From NCBI GenBank assembly GCA_046156035.1, contig JBJXEW010000044.1:1-64000 (forward strand): 64,000 nucleotides of DNA. The letters run 5' to 3'. Position numbers and translations under genes: made by a program. Position 1 is the stretch's first letter, and every line of letters starts with the position of its first letter. Below are positions 26,795 through 35,188 of this stretch, piece after piece. The notes below the pieces were generated by a model. The model was not told the origin of the DNA, ran no database searches, and saw only the letters and a list, made by a program, of their open reading frames with translations. Source of the stretch: JAEUIX01 sp046156035. Lineage in GTDB: Bacteria; Planctomycetota; Phycisphaerae; Phycisphaerales; UBA1924.

Positions 26795-28033
26795 TTACTG
26801 GATGAGTTGGGTGTAGGAGTTCGCCTCGACGACCATGGTGGGGCCGGTGCGGAAGCCGGGGGGCGGGTTCGTGAACAGGTCCGGGTCGTTCTTGATGATG
26901 AGCGAGCCGGTGACGGTGGCTGTGCCGGGGGTGACGAGGGCACCCTGGATGGTGGTGACCTGCTTGGTGTTGACGTTGCCGGAGGCATAGGCGATGCCGC
27001 GGATCCTGGAGGGATAGGAGTCGGTCTTGTCGGAGTCGCTGGGCGTGAGCCCGATGCCCGACGGGTTGAGGTTGACGTTCACGCCGGCCTCGGTCAGCGC
27101 CGCGGCGCTGGTGTCGATGGTGACGGGGCCGTCGGCGATGAGGGCGGGGTAGCCGGTGGTGAAGGGCTCCCACGAGACCGAGCCCGAGATGGTGACCCCT
27201 CCGGAGGCGTTCAGGAGGATGAGCGTGCCGACGATCCGGCAGTCTTTGATGGTGAGCGGAAGGCCGAGGCAGTTCACGACGTACACGCCATCGGCCGCGT
27301 TGGCCACGCCGAAGGGGTTGGTGCCCGGCGCGATCACGGCTTTGGAGAACGTGCCCAGGGTGAGCAGCGAGGTCAAGCCGACGGGGCGGCCCGACGTGTA
27401 GGCGCTGCTGGCGGCCGCGAACGTGGGGATCGTCGGCGCTGCGCCGGTGGTGCGTGTGCTGTTGTACGTGGAGCCGGTGGCGGCGGTGACGGACTGGACA
27501 GGGGCGAGGATGCTGGAGGTGGTGGCGGTGGTGGTTGCGCCGCCGATGACGGTGTTGGTCGTGGAGACCGAGGCGGTGGTGAAGGTGATGGCGCCCTTGG
27601 CGACGAGCGAACCGGTGATAGCGGGCATGCGAGAGAAGACCGGATTGGCCTTGGCACGGGCGAACTGCTTCGCCTGCCCGAGCGTGGCCGAGGACTCGAG
27701 CACGATCGGCTGGTCGGTCTTGTTGGTCAGGTTCCCGTCGATCGGGTCGGAGGCGTTGAGCGTGATGACGCCCTTGCCGACGGTGGTGGCGGCGATCCAG
27801 GCACCGTTGGCAGGAACGGTGGTGCGGGCGGGGTCGTCGTTGATGACCTGCAGGCCCAGTTCAATGGCGGACCGGGCCAGCAGACGCGCGTGGGCGGCGT
27901 CGTCGCTGGTCTGCGTGCCGCGCCGGGCGGCGCGCTGCAGTTCGAAGCCGCCCATCACCATCGCCACGACGGCGACCACGGTGAAGAGGACGATCACGTA
28001 GATGCTGCCCTTGCGTGAAGAGCGCAGGGTCAT
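26795..28033 (-). CDS. PilX-like type IV pilus assembly protein
   Basis: 412 residues. The N-terminus has one hydrophobic segment after a basic start (RKGSIYVIVLFTVVAVVAMVMGGFEL), as in PilX-type minor pilins. The rest is a secreted, beta-rich Thr/Ser/Gly region (ASGGVTISGSVSW, VPGT-type turns) with the GTLILLNASGG pattern. It is the last of the pseudopilin-like genes, and its ATG overlaps the stop of the PilV-like gene (ATGA). Confidence 0.75.
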   Translation of the reverse strand: MTLRSSRKGSIYVIVLFTVVAVVAMVMGGFELQRAARRGTQTSDDAAHARLLARSAIELGLQVINDDPARTTVPANGAWIAATTVGKGVITLNASDPIDGNLTNKTDQPIVLESSATLGQAKQFARAKANPVFSRMPAITGSLVAKGAITFTTASVSTTNTVIGGATTTATTSSILAPVQSVTAATGSTYNSTRTTGAAPTIPTFAAASSAYTSGRPVGLTSLLTLGTFSKAVIAPGTNPFGVANAADGVYVVNCLGLPLTIKDCRIVGTLILLNASGGVTISGSVSWEPFTTGYPALIADGPVTIDTSAAALTEAGVNVNLNPSGIGLTPSDSDKTDSYPSRIRGIAYASGNVNTKQVTTIQGALVTPGTATVTGSLIIKNDPDLFTNPPPGFRTGPTMVVEANSYTQLIQ

Positions 28034-28614
28034 GGTGCGGCTCCGAAGGCGATGGTGCTGCTGGTGGAGCGCGTGCCGGACGTGTTGGGGGGGGTGAGCA
28101 CGGAGGTGTCGAAGGCGCGGGCTCGCAGCGCGGCGGCGGTGGCGAGCGTGCGCGTGCCGCGCTTCACTGAGACAGTGATGAGGACGGCGCCCTTGTCTGT
28201 GCCCGAGGTGGTGTTCGGGGTGGCGGGCACGACGTAGGCAAGGGTGACGGCGCGGCCGAACGCCGGCGCGCCGGCGAGGGCGACCCCGGCCTTGTCGGTG
28301 GGTTTGGATTCCACCCAGCCCCCGTAGTCGCCGACGTTGTCGAAGAGCGAACGGTTGCCGGTGACCTCTCCGGCCGCGGGCGTGAGCGTGCAGGTCGCCG
28401 TCTGCGGGTCGTTGTACGGGAGTTGGAGGACCTCGTCGATGAGGCTCTGGGCCAGGCGCGAGGCGAGCGCGTGCTCGGAGGTCTGCGAGCGCGAGAGGGC
28501 CACGGCCCCCACACCGTTGAGCGTGGCGACCAGGAGCGTGCCGATGAGGATCGTGGCCAGGGCGGTCTCGATGAGGCTGAACGCCCGGACGGGTCTGGAC
28601 TGGATGGGGTTCAC
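28030..28614 (-). CDS. PilV/GspI-like type IV prepilin
   Basis: 194 residues. Class III prepilin signal: RAFSLIETALATILIGTLL, with Glu at +5 after the predicted cleavage before Phe. The GTG start at 28614 overlaps the stop of the preceding PilW-like gene (GTGA). It is a minor pilin that should be processed by a prepilin peptidase, which is not encoded in this window. Confidence 0.85.
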   Translation of the reverse strand: MNPIQSRPVRAFSLIETALATILIGTLLVATLNGVGAVALSRSQTSEHALASRLAQSLIDEVLQLPYNDPQTATCTLTPAAGEVTGNRSLFDNVGDYGGWVESKPTDKAGVALAGAPAFGRAVTLAYVVPATPNTTSGTDKGAVLITVSVKRGTRTLATAAALRARAFDTSVLTPPNTSGTRSTSSTIAFGAAP

Positions 28615-29717
28615 GGCTGCACTCCGGGACGATTCAGCGGCAGAGCGGAGGCACGCACCGTGGGGGCGTTGTCGCTCTCGGCCCGCAAGGAGATGAGCAC
28701 GCGTTCGAGGTTGGATGCGGTGGCGATGGTGGTGACGGGTGAGGTGACCTGGCCGTACACCGTGCATTCCATGGACTTGGAGGTGGTGCGAGCCCAGTCG
28801 CTCTTGTCGTCCTCCCCCGTGATGAGCGCGCCCCCGACGGGCGAAGCGGCGGAGATGACCGGCGCGGCCGCGGCGAAGGAGCCGTCGCGGTGGGCGACCA
28901 TGATGCAGTACGTGGTGCCCGGGACGAGACCGGTGACGTTCGAGACGGTGTAGTTCACCAGCGCGCCGGACGTGACTGAGGTCTCGTTGATCGTGGTCTG
29001 CCAGAGGATGGTGGAAGTGGGAAGGCCGGCGGTGTCCACGGCGCGGATCTGCAACGCAACCTGGCCGGTGACGACGCCGTAATCGTCGAGGCGGATGCCG
29101 ATGCGGGTGATGCTCCACGACGTGGCCTCGGCGGGGAGGACGGGGCGGAAAGACTGGCCGATGGACTCCGGGTCGGTGATCGGGGTGAACGTGGAGGACC
29201 CGGTGATCGAGAGGATGGTTTGCTCGCTGGCGGTTCCGCCGCCGGCCGAGCCGCTGGTGGTGGTGGCCAGTTCGTAGCCCAGCGTGAGATCGCGCACGTT
29301 GGTGAGCAGGGTCTCGGTGGAGGTGCCGTTGACAGTTCGGGTGAGTGCGGTGCCCTTGACGCCGCTCCAGGCGATCGCCACGGACTCGCTCTGGCCGTCG
29401 GCATCGCGATCCGGGAGCGTGAGCGAGATGGAGCGGGCATCGCCGGTGGAGACCTGCGTGGCGTAGGCGATGTCGGCGGCGATGATGTCAACGGCACGTG
29501 CCGCGGCGGGGGCGGCGGTGAGCGTGGATTGGCCCGCGGGCAGGGCCCTTGACGCGAGCACGAAGACCGACCCCAGGGCCGTGGCCAGGATGCTCATGGC
29601 CGAGAGGGCGACGAGCAGTTCGATGAGCGTGAAGGCCCGCGCGGCGTGGGTGCCCGGGATGGCGCGGTTGCGGTGGTGCATGGCGGGGAGGTGCGGCCTG
29701 GGGTGTGGGGCGATCAT
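28611..29717 (-). CDS. PilW/GspJ-like type IV prepilin
   Basis: 368 residues. The prepilin motif RAFTLIELLVALSAMSILA begins near residue 28, after a longer than usual leader. If translation starts at the ATG at 29681 the leader is about 16 residues, which is more typical; the ATG at 29717 overlaps the stop of the upstream gene (ATGA) and fits the operon pattern. The C-terminal half contains a fibronectin-like stretch (VSNVTGLVPGTTYCIMV), which is rare in minor pilins. Confidence 0.85.
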   Translation of the reverse strand: MIAPHPRPHLPAMHHRNRAIPGTHAARAFTLIELLVALSAMSILATALGSVFVLASRALPAGQSTLTAAPAAARAVDIIAADIAYATQVSTGDARSISLTLPDRDADGQSESVAIAWSGVKGTALTRTVNGTSTETLLTNVRDLTLGYELATTTSGSAGGGTASEQTILSITGSSTFTPITDPESIGQSFRPVLPAEATSWSITRIGIRLDDYGVVTGQVALQIRAVDTAGLPTSTILWQTTINETSVTSGALVNYTVSNVTGLVPGTTYCIMVAHRDGSFAAAAPVISAASPVGGALITGEDDKSDWARTTSKSMECTVYGQVTSPVTTIATASNLERVLISLRAESDNAPTVRASALPLNRPGVQP

Positions 29718-30346
29718 TCCAGCAGCATCGCGCCTTCGGTCTGTCCGCTGCCGCCGGTGTCGGGCGGCGCGAAGACGACCTCGACGACCTGGCCCGTGTC
29801 GGGGAGCGTGATGACGGCACCATCGGCCACCTTGAGGCCGGCGATGGACAGGGAGCCGGTTTTGCTCCCCACGGTGATGGTGACGGTTCGCCCGCCCAGG
29901 GTCAGGCGGACGGTGCCGCCCGCGAGGGGCTGGCCGTAGCCATCGAAGGCGAGGGACTTGGCGCCTGCGAAGTCGGCGGTGATGGTGGTCAGGGCGTAGG
30001 GGTCGGCCGCGAGGTTCACGCTGTAGTTGCCGGCCTTGCGGTCGATCGTGGTGACATTGGCGATGGTGTAGGAACGGGCCGAGGTGTTGAACGTGAGTGT
30101 GCGCTGGCTGCTGGACGCACGCGCGGCGGACTGGGCCAGGGCGATATCGGTGAGCACGCGGCGTGCGGCGGATTCCAGGCGCTGGTTGGTCGCGGCCCGG
30201 GCGAAGCGCGGAACGGCCACGCCGGCGAGGGTCGCGAGGATCGCGACAACGACGAGCAGTTCGATGAGCGAAAAAGCGCACGCCCGGCTGCGCCACCGTG
30301 TGGGCGCGACCGGGCGTGCGATCACGAACGACTTGGTGTTGGGCAT
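29714..30346 (-). CDS. GspH/FimT-like pseudopilin
   Basis: 210 residues. The prepilin segment is CAFSLIELLVVVAILATLAG, with a leader of about 24 residues rich in Arg. The GspH-type body follows (LAQSAARASSSQRTLTF, AFDGYGQPLAGGTVRLTLG). It starts 5 bp after the stop of the major pseudopilin gene. Confidence 0.88.
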   Translation of the reverse strand: MPNTKSFVIARPVAPTRWRSRACAFSLIELLVVVAILATLAGVAVPRFARAATNQRLESAARRVLTDIALAQSAARASSSQRTLTFNTSARSYTIANVTTIDRKAGNYSVNLAADPYALTTITADFAGAKSLAFDGYGQPLAGGTVRLTLGGRTVTITVGSKTGSLSIAGLKVADGAVITLPDTGQVVEVVFAPPDTGGSGQTEGAMLLE

Positions 30347-30350
30347 GGGA

Positions 30351-30815
30351 TCAATACGTGCTGTACAGCACGCCGCGGGCGTCCTGCTCGGTCGTGGTGT
30401 TGGCGGTGATGGTGCCGGTGGCCTCGATGTAGATCCAGCCGACCGAGGCACCGGTGGCTGCGGCGATGCCGACCTGGCCCTTCTTGCTGCCCACGGGCAG
30501 GGCGGGAATCTCGCGGATGTAGGGGCCGTAGATGAAGTCGGTCGTGCGGGTGGCGTTGGCGGTGCCGTCGATCTTGGTGAAGGTCGTGAGTTGAGCGGCG
30601 ATGGTGCCGTCGTCGGGGAAGACGTTGTCGTGCTCGGTGTAGAAGAGGTCGATGCCGTTGCGGAGCTGACGCAGGTTGCTCTGCAGCGAGGCGTCGGCCG
30701 CGCCGGCCGCGCCGCGGCTCATGCGGGGGATCGCGATCGCGGCGATGATGCCGATGATCACGACGACAATCACGAGTTCGATCAGACTGAATGCGGAGCG
30801 TGCGGTGCGGGCCAT
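30351..30815 (-). CDS. Major type IV/GspG-like pseudopilin
   Basis: 154 residues. Leader MARTARS is followed by AFSLIELVIVVVIIGIIAAI and the GspG-like IPRMSRGAAGAADASLQSN, then LRQLRNGIDLFYTEHD. It is probably the main fibre subunit. A good Shine-Dalgarno (GAGGAGG) lies 8 bases before the ATG, stronger than for most genes here, which fits high expression. A 145-bp gap separates it from the upstream gene, the largest gap inside the operon, so it may also have its own promoter. Confidence 0.92.
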   Translation of the reverse strand: MARTARSAFSLIELVIVVVIIGIIAAIAIPRMSRGAAGAADASLQSNLRQLRNGIDLFYTEHDNVFPDDGTIAAQLTTFTKIDGTANATRTTDFIYGPYIREIPALPVGSKKGQVGIAAATGASVGWIYIEATGTITANTTTEQDARGVLYSTY

Positions 30816-30960
30816 GTGGGTGCCTCCTCGGGCGTGTATGGGTGGACGATGCAACACTGGGTGCTGTCCGAGGAGATCGGCACGGTCGCTGCGCGGCTTG
30901 AGCGCGCGGGGACGGGGAAATCGGTGCAGTCGTTGATCGCTGTGCGGGTGGTGCGGGCCG

Positions 30961-31494
30961 TCAGCGCCCCGGAGCCGATAACTTCGCTTCGTGGCGCTGG
31001 CCCTCGCGTTCGAAGACCGCGGCGCGTGCGGAGACGCTCACAAGCGTCCAGCCTCGGATGCGTTGGCCCACCCGAACGAACGCCCCGTCCACTTTCGCCC
31101 GGGCACCGTCGGCACCCACCACGATGGCCGACAGGTGGGGGTTGAAGGTCTCTCCTTCCGCGGTTGCCGCATCGGCCCCGCCTTTGACGGCCTTCGCGGC
31201 CAGAAGCGCCTTGGCCCAGGAATCCGGCAGCAGCATGGCATCCTGCACGGGGCCGGAGGTGGCGGGCACCGCGGCCAGGCGCTGGGCGAGCGAGATCAGC
31301 GACGCCGCCTGCGTGTTCGCGGGCGAGGCGGAGCGGAAGACGGCCGCGTCTTCGTCGGGCAGCATGCCCTCCGCGGCGCTGGAGGCCCGGGGGCCCGAGA
31401 GCGCGCCGCTGAGCACCGTGCGATCAAGGGCGAGACCCCCGATGGTGGTGCCGAGCGTGAGAAGGACCGCGGTGTTTCGCCTCGTGAGTTGCAC
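30961..31494 (-). CDS. GspC/PilP-like type IV pilus assembly protein
   Basis: 177 residues. A GTG start at 31494 is followed by one N-terminal membrane segment (AVLLTLGTTIGGLAL). The C-terminus has the FVRVGQRIRGWTLVSVSARAAVFER pattern of the small HR-like domain in GspC/PilP proteins, which link the inner-membrane platform to the secretin. Position after PilO supports the assignment. No secretin gene is seen in the window. Confidence 0.65.
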   Translation of the reverse strand: MQLTRRNTAVLLTLGTTIGGLALDRTVLSGALSGPRASSAAEGMLPDEDAAVFRSASPANTQAASLISLAQRLAAVPATSGPVQDAMLLPDSWAKALLAAKAVKGGADAATAEGETFNPHLSAIVVGADGARAKVDGAFVRVGQRIRGWTLVSVSARAAVFEREGQRHEAKLSAPGR

Positions 31495-31525
31495 GAAGAG
31501 AGTGGACGATTCAGAGCGCGACGTG

Positions 31526-32203
31526 TCAAGGAATCTGAGGCGGCCGTGTGGCCGTGGTGGCCGCAGAGCCGTTGCCTCTTGCGCGATCCGCAGAGGCCGC
31601 AGGGTCGGTGGCGTGCGGAAGGGCGTGCCAGAGCAGGTCGAGCGTGAAGGAGGCGTCGGCGGTGCGTTGGCCGCGGGGCCCGGTGGTTTCCGGACTCTGC
31701 GAGGCGTGGATGGTGAAGGCGACGACGGCGGTCGTGGGCTCGGTGGTGTGGAGTTGTTCAAGGAGGCTCGCCACGGCCGGGTACGTGCCCGAGCCGGTGA
31801 CGTGCAGGGGCACGGTCGAGAACTTCGGCCCCGTCTGCACCTTGCCGGGGGCGATCTGGTCGAGCGTGATGGAGCGTTGCGCTGCGAGCGTGGCGAGGGC
31901 GCCCAGGTGCTCGTTCAAGGCCGACACCGGGCGCAGCATCACCCTGTTGGAGGCGAGTTGCAGCGTGAGTTCGGCGGCGCGCTTGCGCAGAGAGTCGAGT
32001 TGAGCCCGGGCGGAATCAGCCCGGTCTCGGGCGCTGAGGCCGGCCGCGGCCTGCTCGCGTGCCTGGGCGCGGTGAGCCCAAAGGGGGCCGAAGGCGGCGA
32101 AGCCGCCGGCGAGCGTGAGTGCCGCGCAAAGAGCGGCACCCGCGGCGTGGACGGTTGCGGGCCTGGGCGTGGCGGGCGGCATGAACGCGGGGGGCGTGCT
32201 CAT
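31526..32203 (-). CDS. pilO: PilO-like inner-membrane pilus assembly protein
   Basis: 225 residues with one membrane segment (residues about 20-43), a coiled-coil region (ARAQLDSLRKRAAELTLQLAS) and a ferredoxin-like end (VPLHVTGSGTYPAVASLLEQL). These are the usual parts of PilO/GspM. ATG overlaps the PilN stop (ATGA). Its role is to form a heterodimer with PilN in the alignment complex (family knowledge). Confidence 0.8.
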   Translation of the reverse strand: MSTPPAFMPPATPRPATVHAAGAALCAALTLAGGFAAFGPLWAHRAQAREQAAAGLSARDRADSARAQLDSLRKRAAELTLQLASNRVMLRPVSALNEHLGALATLAAQRSITLDQIAPGKVQTGPKFSTVPLHVTGSGTYPAVASLLEQLHTTEPTTAVVAFTIHASQSPETTGPRGQRTADASFTLDLLWHALPHATDPAASADRARGNGSAATTATRPPQIP

Positions 32204-32883
32204 GGCGTCCCTCCGGCGGCGGCCGGCTGGCGAGCCGTGGAGGGCGCGCGAGGTGTGGCTGGCGAAGGTGCCCCGTCTCCCACTTCGCACTCCACGCGGA
32301 AGGCGGCGACGGCCTTGCCCACGAACTCGCGTGGCTGCGTCTCGACGAGCGTGACGCGGTCAAAGAGCCCTGCCTGCTCCAGGCGCAGCACGAGCGAGGT
32401 GGCCTCGGCGGGGGTGCCCGCCATCCCTGCGAGGCGGATCAGGTACACAGGGCGTGGCGGCGGGGGGGCGGTCGCTCCAGGCTTTGGCGCCTTGGCCTTG
32501 GGCTCCGCCGCCACGGGCTTGCGGCTCACCTCGATGGATTCGATGAGCGTGTCGTCGCCACGCACGTTGGAAAGGAGCGCCAGGAGCCTGCTCCAGTCCG
32601 GGTGGTCGCTGACCGCGTTGAGCAGTTCGAGGCGCTTCGAGGCTTCGGCGGCCTCCTTGCGCGAGCGCTCCACTTGTGCGTAGTCGGTGTCGGCCACGGC
32701 GTTGAGTTGCGCCGCTCGCGCGGCAAGGTCCGGCGTGCCGATCTGCGTGAACACTGCGGCTCCGGCGGTGCCCGCGCCCAGCGCCGCGGCCCACGCGAGC
32801 GTGGCGACGGCCCATCGACGTGCGGCGGCGGCGGCGGTGGCACGCACGCGGACGGAAGCGGGAAGGAGGTTGGGCGCGTTCAT
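32200..32883 (-). CDS. pilN: PilN-like pilus assembly protein
   Basis: 227 residues. It begins MNAPNLLPAS, the NLLP motif by which PilN binds PilM. One membrane segment (WAVATLAWAAALGAGTAGAA) and a coiled coil (YAQVERSRKEAAEASKRLELL) follow. A Pro-rich loop sits in the C-terminal domain. ATG overlaps the PilM stop (ATGA). Confidence 0.85.
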   Translation of the reverse strand: MNAPNLLPASVRVRATAAAAARRWAVATLAWAAALGAGTAGAAVFTQIGTPDLAARAAQLNAVADTDYAQVERSRKEAAEASKRLELLNAVSDHPDWSRLLALLSNVRGDDTLIESIEVSRKPVAAEPKAKAPKPGATAPPPPRPVYLIRLAGMAGTPAEATSLVLRLEQAGLFDRVTLVETQPREFVGKAVAAFRVECEVGDGAPSPATPRAPSTARQPAAAGGTP

Positions 32884-33941
32884 GCGGCCGCCCTCCCGAC
32901 CTGTGGCGTGCCGAGGGCGGCGAGTGCCGCGCCGAGAGCGACGGCGCTGGTGGGCATGCGTTCGACCACCGGGCGGCAGTTCAGGCGGCTGAGATGGCGG
33001 GTGAGCGCGCCGTGCACGGCGTGCCCGGGGGCAATCACGCGCACCGCGTTGGCAGAGAGCCCGACGGTGGAGCCGAAGTAATCGAGCGAGGCGGCAACCT
33101 CGTCGGCCAGGGCGGCGGTGGAAGACTCGATGATCGACGCGGCCCAGTCGAGCAGCGCGCGGGTGGCGGGGTGTGCGGCAAGCGGGCCCGCGGCGGCATC
33201 GTGCTCATCGGTGGTCAGGAGCGCGGCGGCGTCGTCTTCGATGCCGAGTTTGTCGCTGAGGCGCTCGATGACGTGCTCCAGACCGTGCTCGGGCAGGGAG
33301 CGCTCAAAGAGCACCTCGCCGTTGCGGAAGATGGTCAGCAGGGCCGCGTGGAAGCCGGCCTCCAGCACGGCGTCGGGGCCTGGGCCCGAAGCCGCAGCGC
33401 CCGCGGCCAGGCACCACGAGCGCGGCACGAGCGCGCAGGCGTGGAGCCCCGCGTCGGCGCAGGCGTGGCCGATGGCCTCGAAGGTTGCGCGCCGGCCACC
33501 CGAGACGATCGCGTGCATGGGACCGGGCCCGGTCGCGCCGGCAGGGCGGCGCGAGCCGTGCGCGGGGGCCGGTGTCTCCCACCACGCTGCCTCGATCTCG
33601 TCTTGTTGCGTGTTGACGGCCTCGGCGAGTTGGCCCGCGGCGATCGCGTCGAGCGGTGCGCCCGAAGCACGGGGGGGCAGTTGCACGGCCAGGGACGACT
33701 GGGCCCAGGCCGGGAGCGCGATGGCGATGTCCCTGCCCGCGAACCCTCGCCGCGCGATCAGGCTGGCCAGGTCGCTGGCGAGCGTGGCCCACGCGTGGTC
33801 GTCCCACGGTTCGTGCGGGCAGGCGAGCGCGGCCGTGCGCGCCGCGGTGCCGGTGGTGCCCGGCTGCGCGAGCGTGAGCCGTCGGCGATCGAGGCTGATG
33901 CCGATGGGCGGAGTGCGTGAAAGGGAAGAACGGAGGTTCAC
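32880..33941 (-). CDS. pilM: PilM-like actin-fold pilus assembly protein
   Basis: 353 residues. GTG start at 33941. The actin-like pattern is diverged (PIGISLDRRRLTLAQPG; DIAIALPAWAQSS; VLEAGFHAALLTIFRNGEVLFER; ASLDYFGST). Position between PilC and PilN, plus overlapping stops and starts, makes PilM the best call. It should recruit PilN on the cytoplasmic face. Confidence 0.75.
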   Translation of the reverse strand: MNLRSSLSRTPPIGISLDRRRLTLAQPGTTGTAARTAALACPHEPWDDHAWATLASDLASLIARRGFAGRDIAIALPAWAQSSLAVQLPPRASGAPLDAIAAGQLAEAVNTQQDEIEAAWWETPAPAHGSRRPAGATGPGPMHAIVSGGRRATFEAIGHACADAGLHACALVPRSWCLAAGAAASGPGPDAVLEAGFHAALLTIFRNGEVLFERSLPEHGLEHVIERLSDKLGIEDDAAALLTTDEHDAAAGPLAAHPATRALLDWAASIIESSTAALADEVAASLDYFGSTVGLSANAVRVIAPGHAVHGALTRHLSRLNCRPVVERMPTSAVALGAALAALGTPQVGRAAA

Positions 33942-35188
33942 GGTGCGGGTGCGCCTCCGGGCGGGCCCATGCCGCCGCCGGTGAGGTCAAAGAGCGGCAT
34001 GAACATGCTCAGGGCCACGGCGCCGACGACCAGGCCCATGCCGATGAGGATGACGGGCTCGATGATGGAGGTGAGCGACTTGACGAGGGTCTCGTTGTCT
34101 TCGTCGAGGAAGTCGGCGACGGTGGAGAGGACGGGGCCCACCTGCCCGGTGCGTTCGCCCGAACGGATGGCTTCGCAGACGGAGGGGTGGATGAGCGTGG
34201 CGTCGCCGAAGGCCTGGCTCACGAGTTCGCCGCGCGTGACCTGGTCGATGGCGTTCTGCAGGAGCGCGGCGTAAAGGGGGCTGCTGGAGCCGGCGCGGGT
34301 GAGCGTGAGGGCTTCGAGCATGTTCACCTTGCCTTCGAGCAGCACGCCCATCATGCGGGCGATGCGGGCGGTGGCCAGGGAGCGTGTGACGCGCCCGATC
34401 ATCGGGAGGCGCACCAGCGCCATGCTCACGAACCGCTGTCCCCGTGCGCTGACGAGCCAAAAGATGGTGCCGCCCCCAACGGCGGCGAGGCCGACGAGCA
34501 TGAGCAGCCAGTGTTCTCTCGCCAGGCGGCTGATGTCCATGAGGAACTTGGTGGTGGGGGGCAGCCCGGCGCCGAGCGTTGAAAAGAGGCCCTCGAAGCG
34601 TGGCAGGACAAAGCCGACCATCCCGACCACGGTGCTGATGGCCACGAAGACGAGCAGGATGGGGTAGACCATTGCACCCGCCACGGCGCCGCGGACCTTC
34701 TGCTGCTGGCGCAGCAGGTCGGCGGCCCGCACGAGCATCTCGCCCAGTTTGCCCCGGCTTTCACCGGCGGCGACGAGGCTGCGGCAGACCGGGTCGAACC
34801 AGCCCGCGTGCGCGGCAAGGGCCTCGGAGAGTTGAGCGCCCTCCTCCACGCGTGAGCGGATGTTGATCAGAATGTTGCGCCACGCGCCCTCGGCCACCTG
34901 CTTCTCGAGCACGGCCAGGGCCTCCACCACCGGCGTGCCCGTGCTGACGAGGACCGCGAGTTGGCGGGTGAACTGGGCGACGTGCTTGCCGCGCCCGGAG
35001 AGGGCGCCGACGAGGCCGCCGCCGGCGGGGCGGGGCTCTTCTTTGGGCGCGAGCGACCCCTCGGCCAGGCGCGTGGCGAAGAGGCCCTGACGGCGGAGTT
35101 GCTGGCGAGCGGCCTCGGCGCTGGGGGCATCGATCGTGCCGCTGGTGGCCTTGCCGCCGGTGTCATAAGCCTGGTAGGCGAGTTTCAC
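33938..35188 (-). CDS. pilC: Type IV pilus/T2SS inner-membrane platform protein PilC/GspF
   Basis: 416 residues with the two-fold GspF layout: AEAARQQLRRQGL near the start, FTRQLAVLVSTGTPVVEALAVLE, a membrane pair near residues 180-260 (MVYPILLVFVAISTVVGMVG), a second LATARIARMMGVLLEGKVNM block and a last membrane segment (PVILIGMGLVVGAVALSMFMP). It anchors the assembly ATPase. GTG start overlaps the PilB stop. Confidence 0.94.
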   Translation of the reverse strand: MKLAYQAYDTGGKATSGTIDAPSAEAARQQLRRQGLFATRLAEGSLAPKEEPRPAGGGLVGALSGRGKHVAQFTRQLAVLVSTGTPVVEALAVLEKQVAEGAWRNILINIRSRVEEGAQLSEALAAHAGWFDPVCRSLVAAGESRGKLGEMLVRAADLLRQQQKVRGAVAGAMVYPILLVFVAISTVVGMVGFVLPRFEGLFSTLGAGLPPTTKFLMDISRLAREHWLLMLVGLAAVGGGTIFWLVSARGQRFVSMALVRLPMIGRVTRSLATARIARMMGVLLEGKVNMLEALTLTRAGSSSPLYAALLQNAIDQVTRGELVSQAFGDATLIHPSVCEAIRSGERTGQVGPVLSTVADFLDEDNETLVKSLTSIIEPVILIGMGLVVGAVALSMFMPLFDLTGGGMGPPGGAPAP

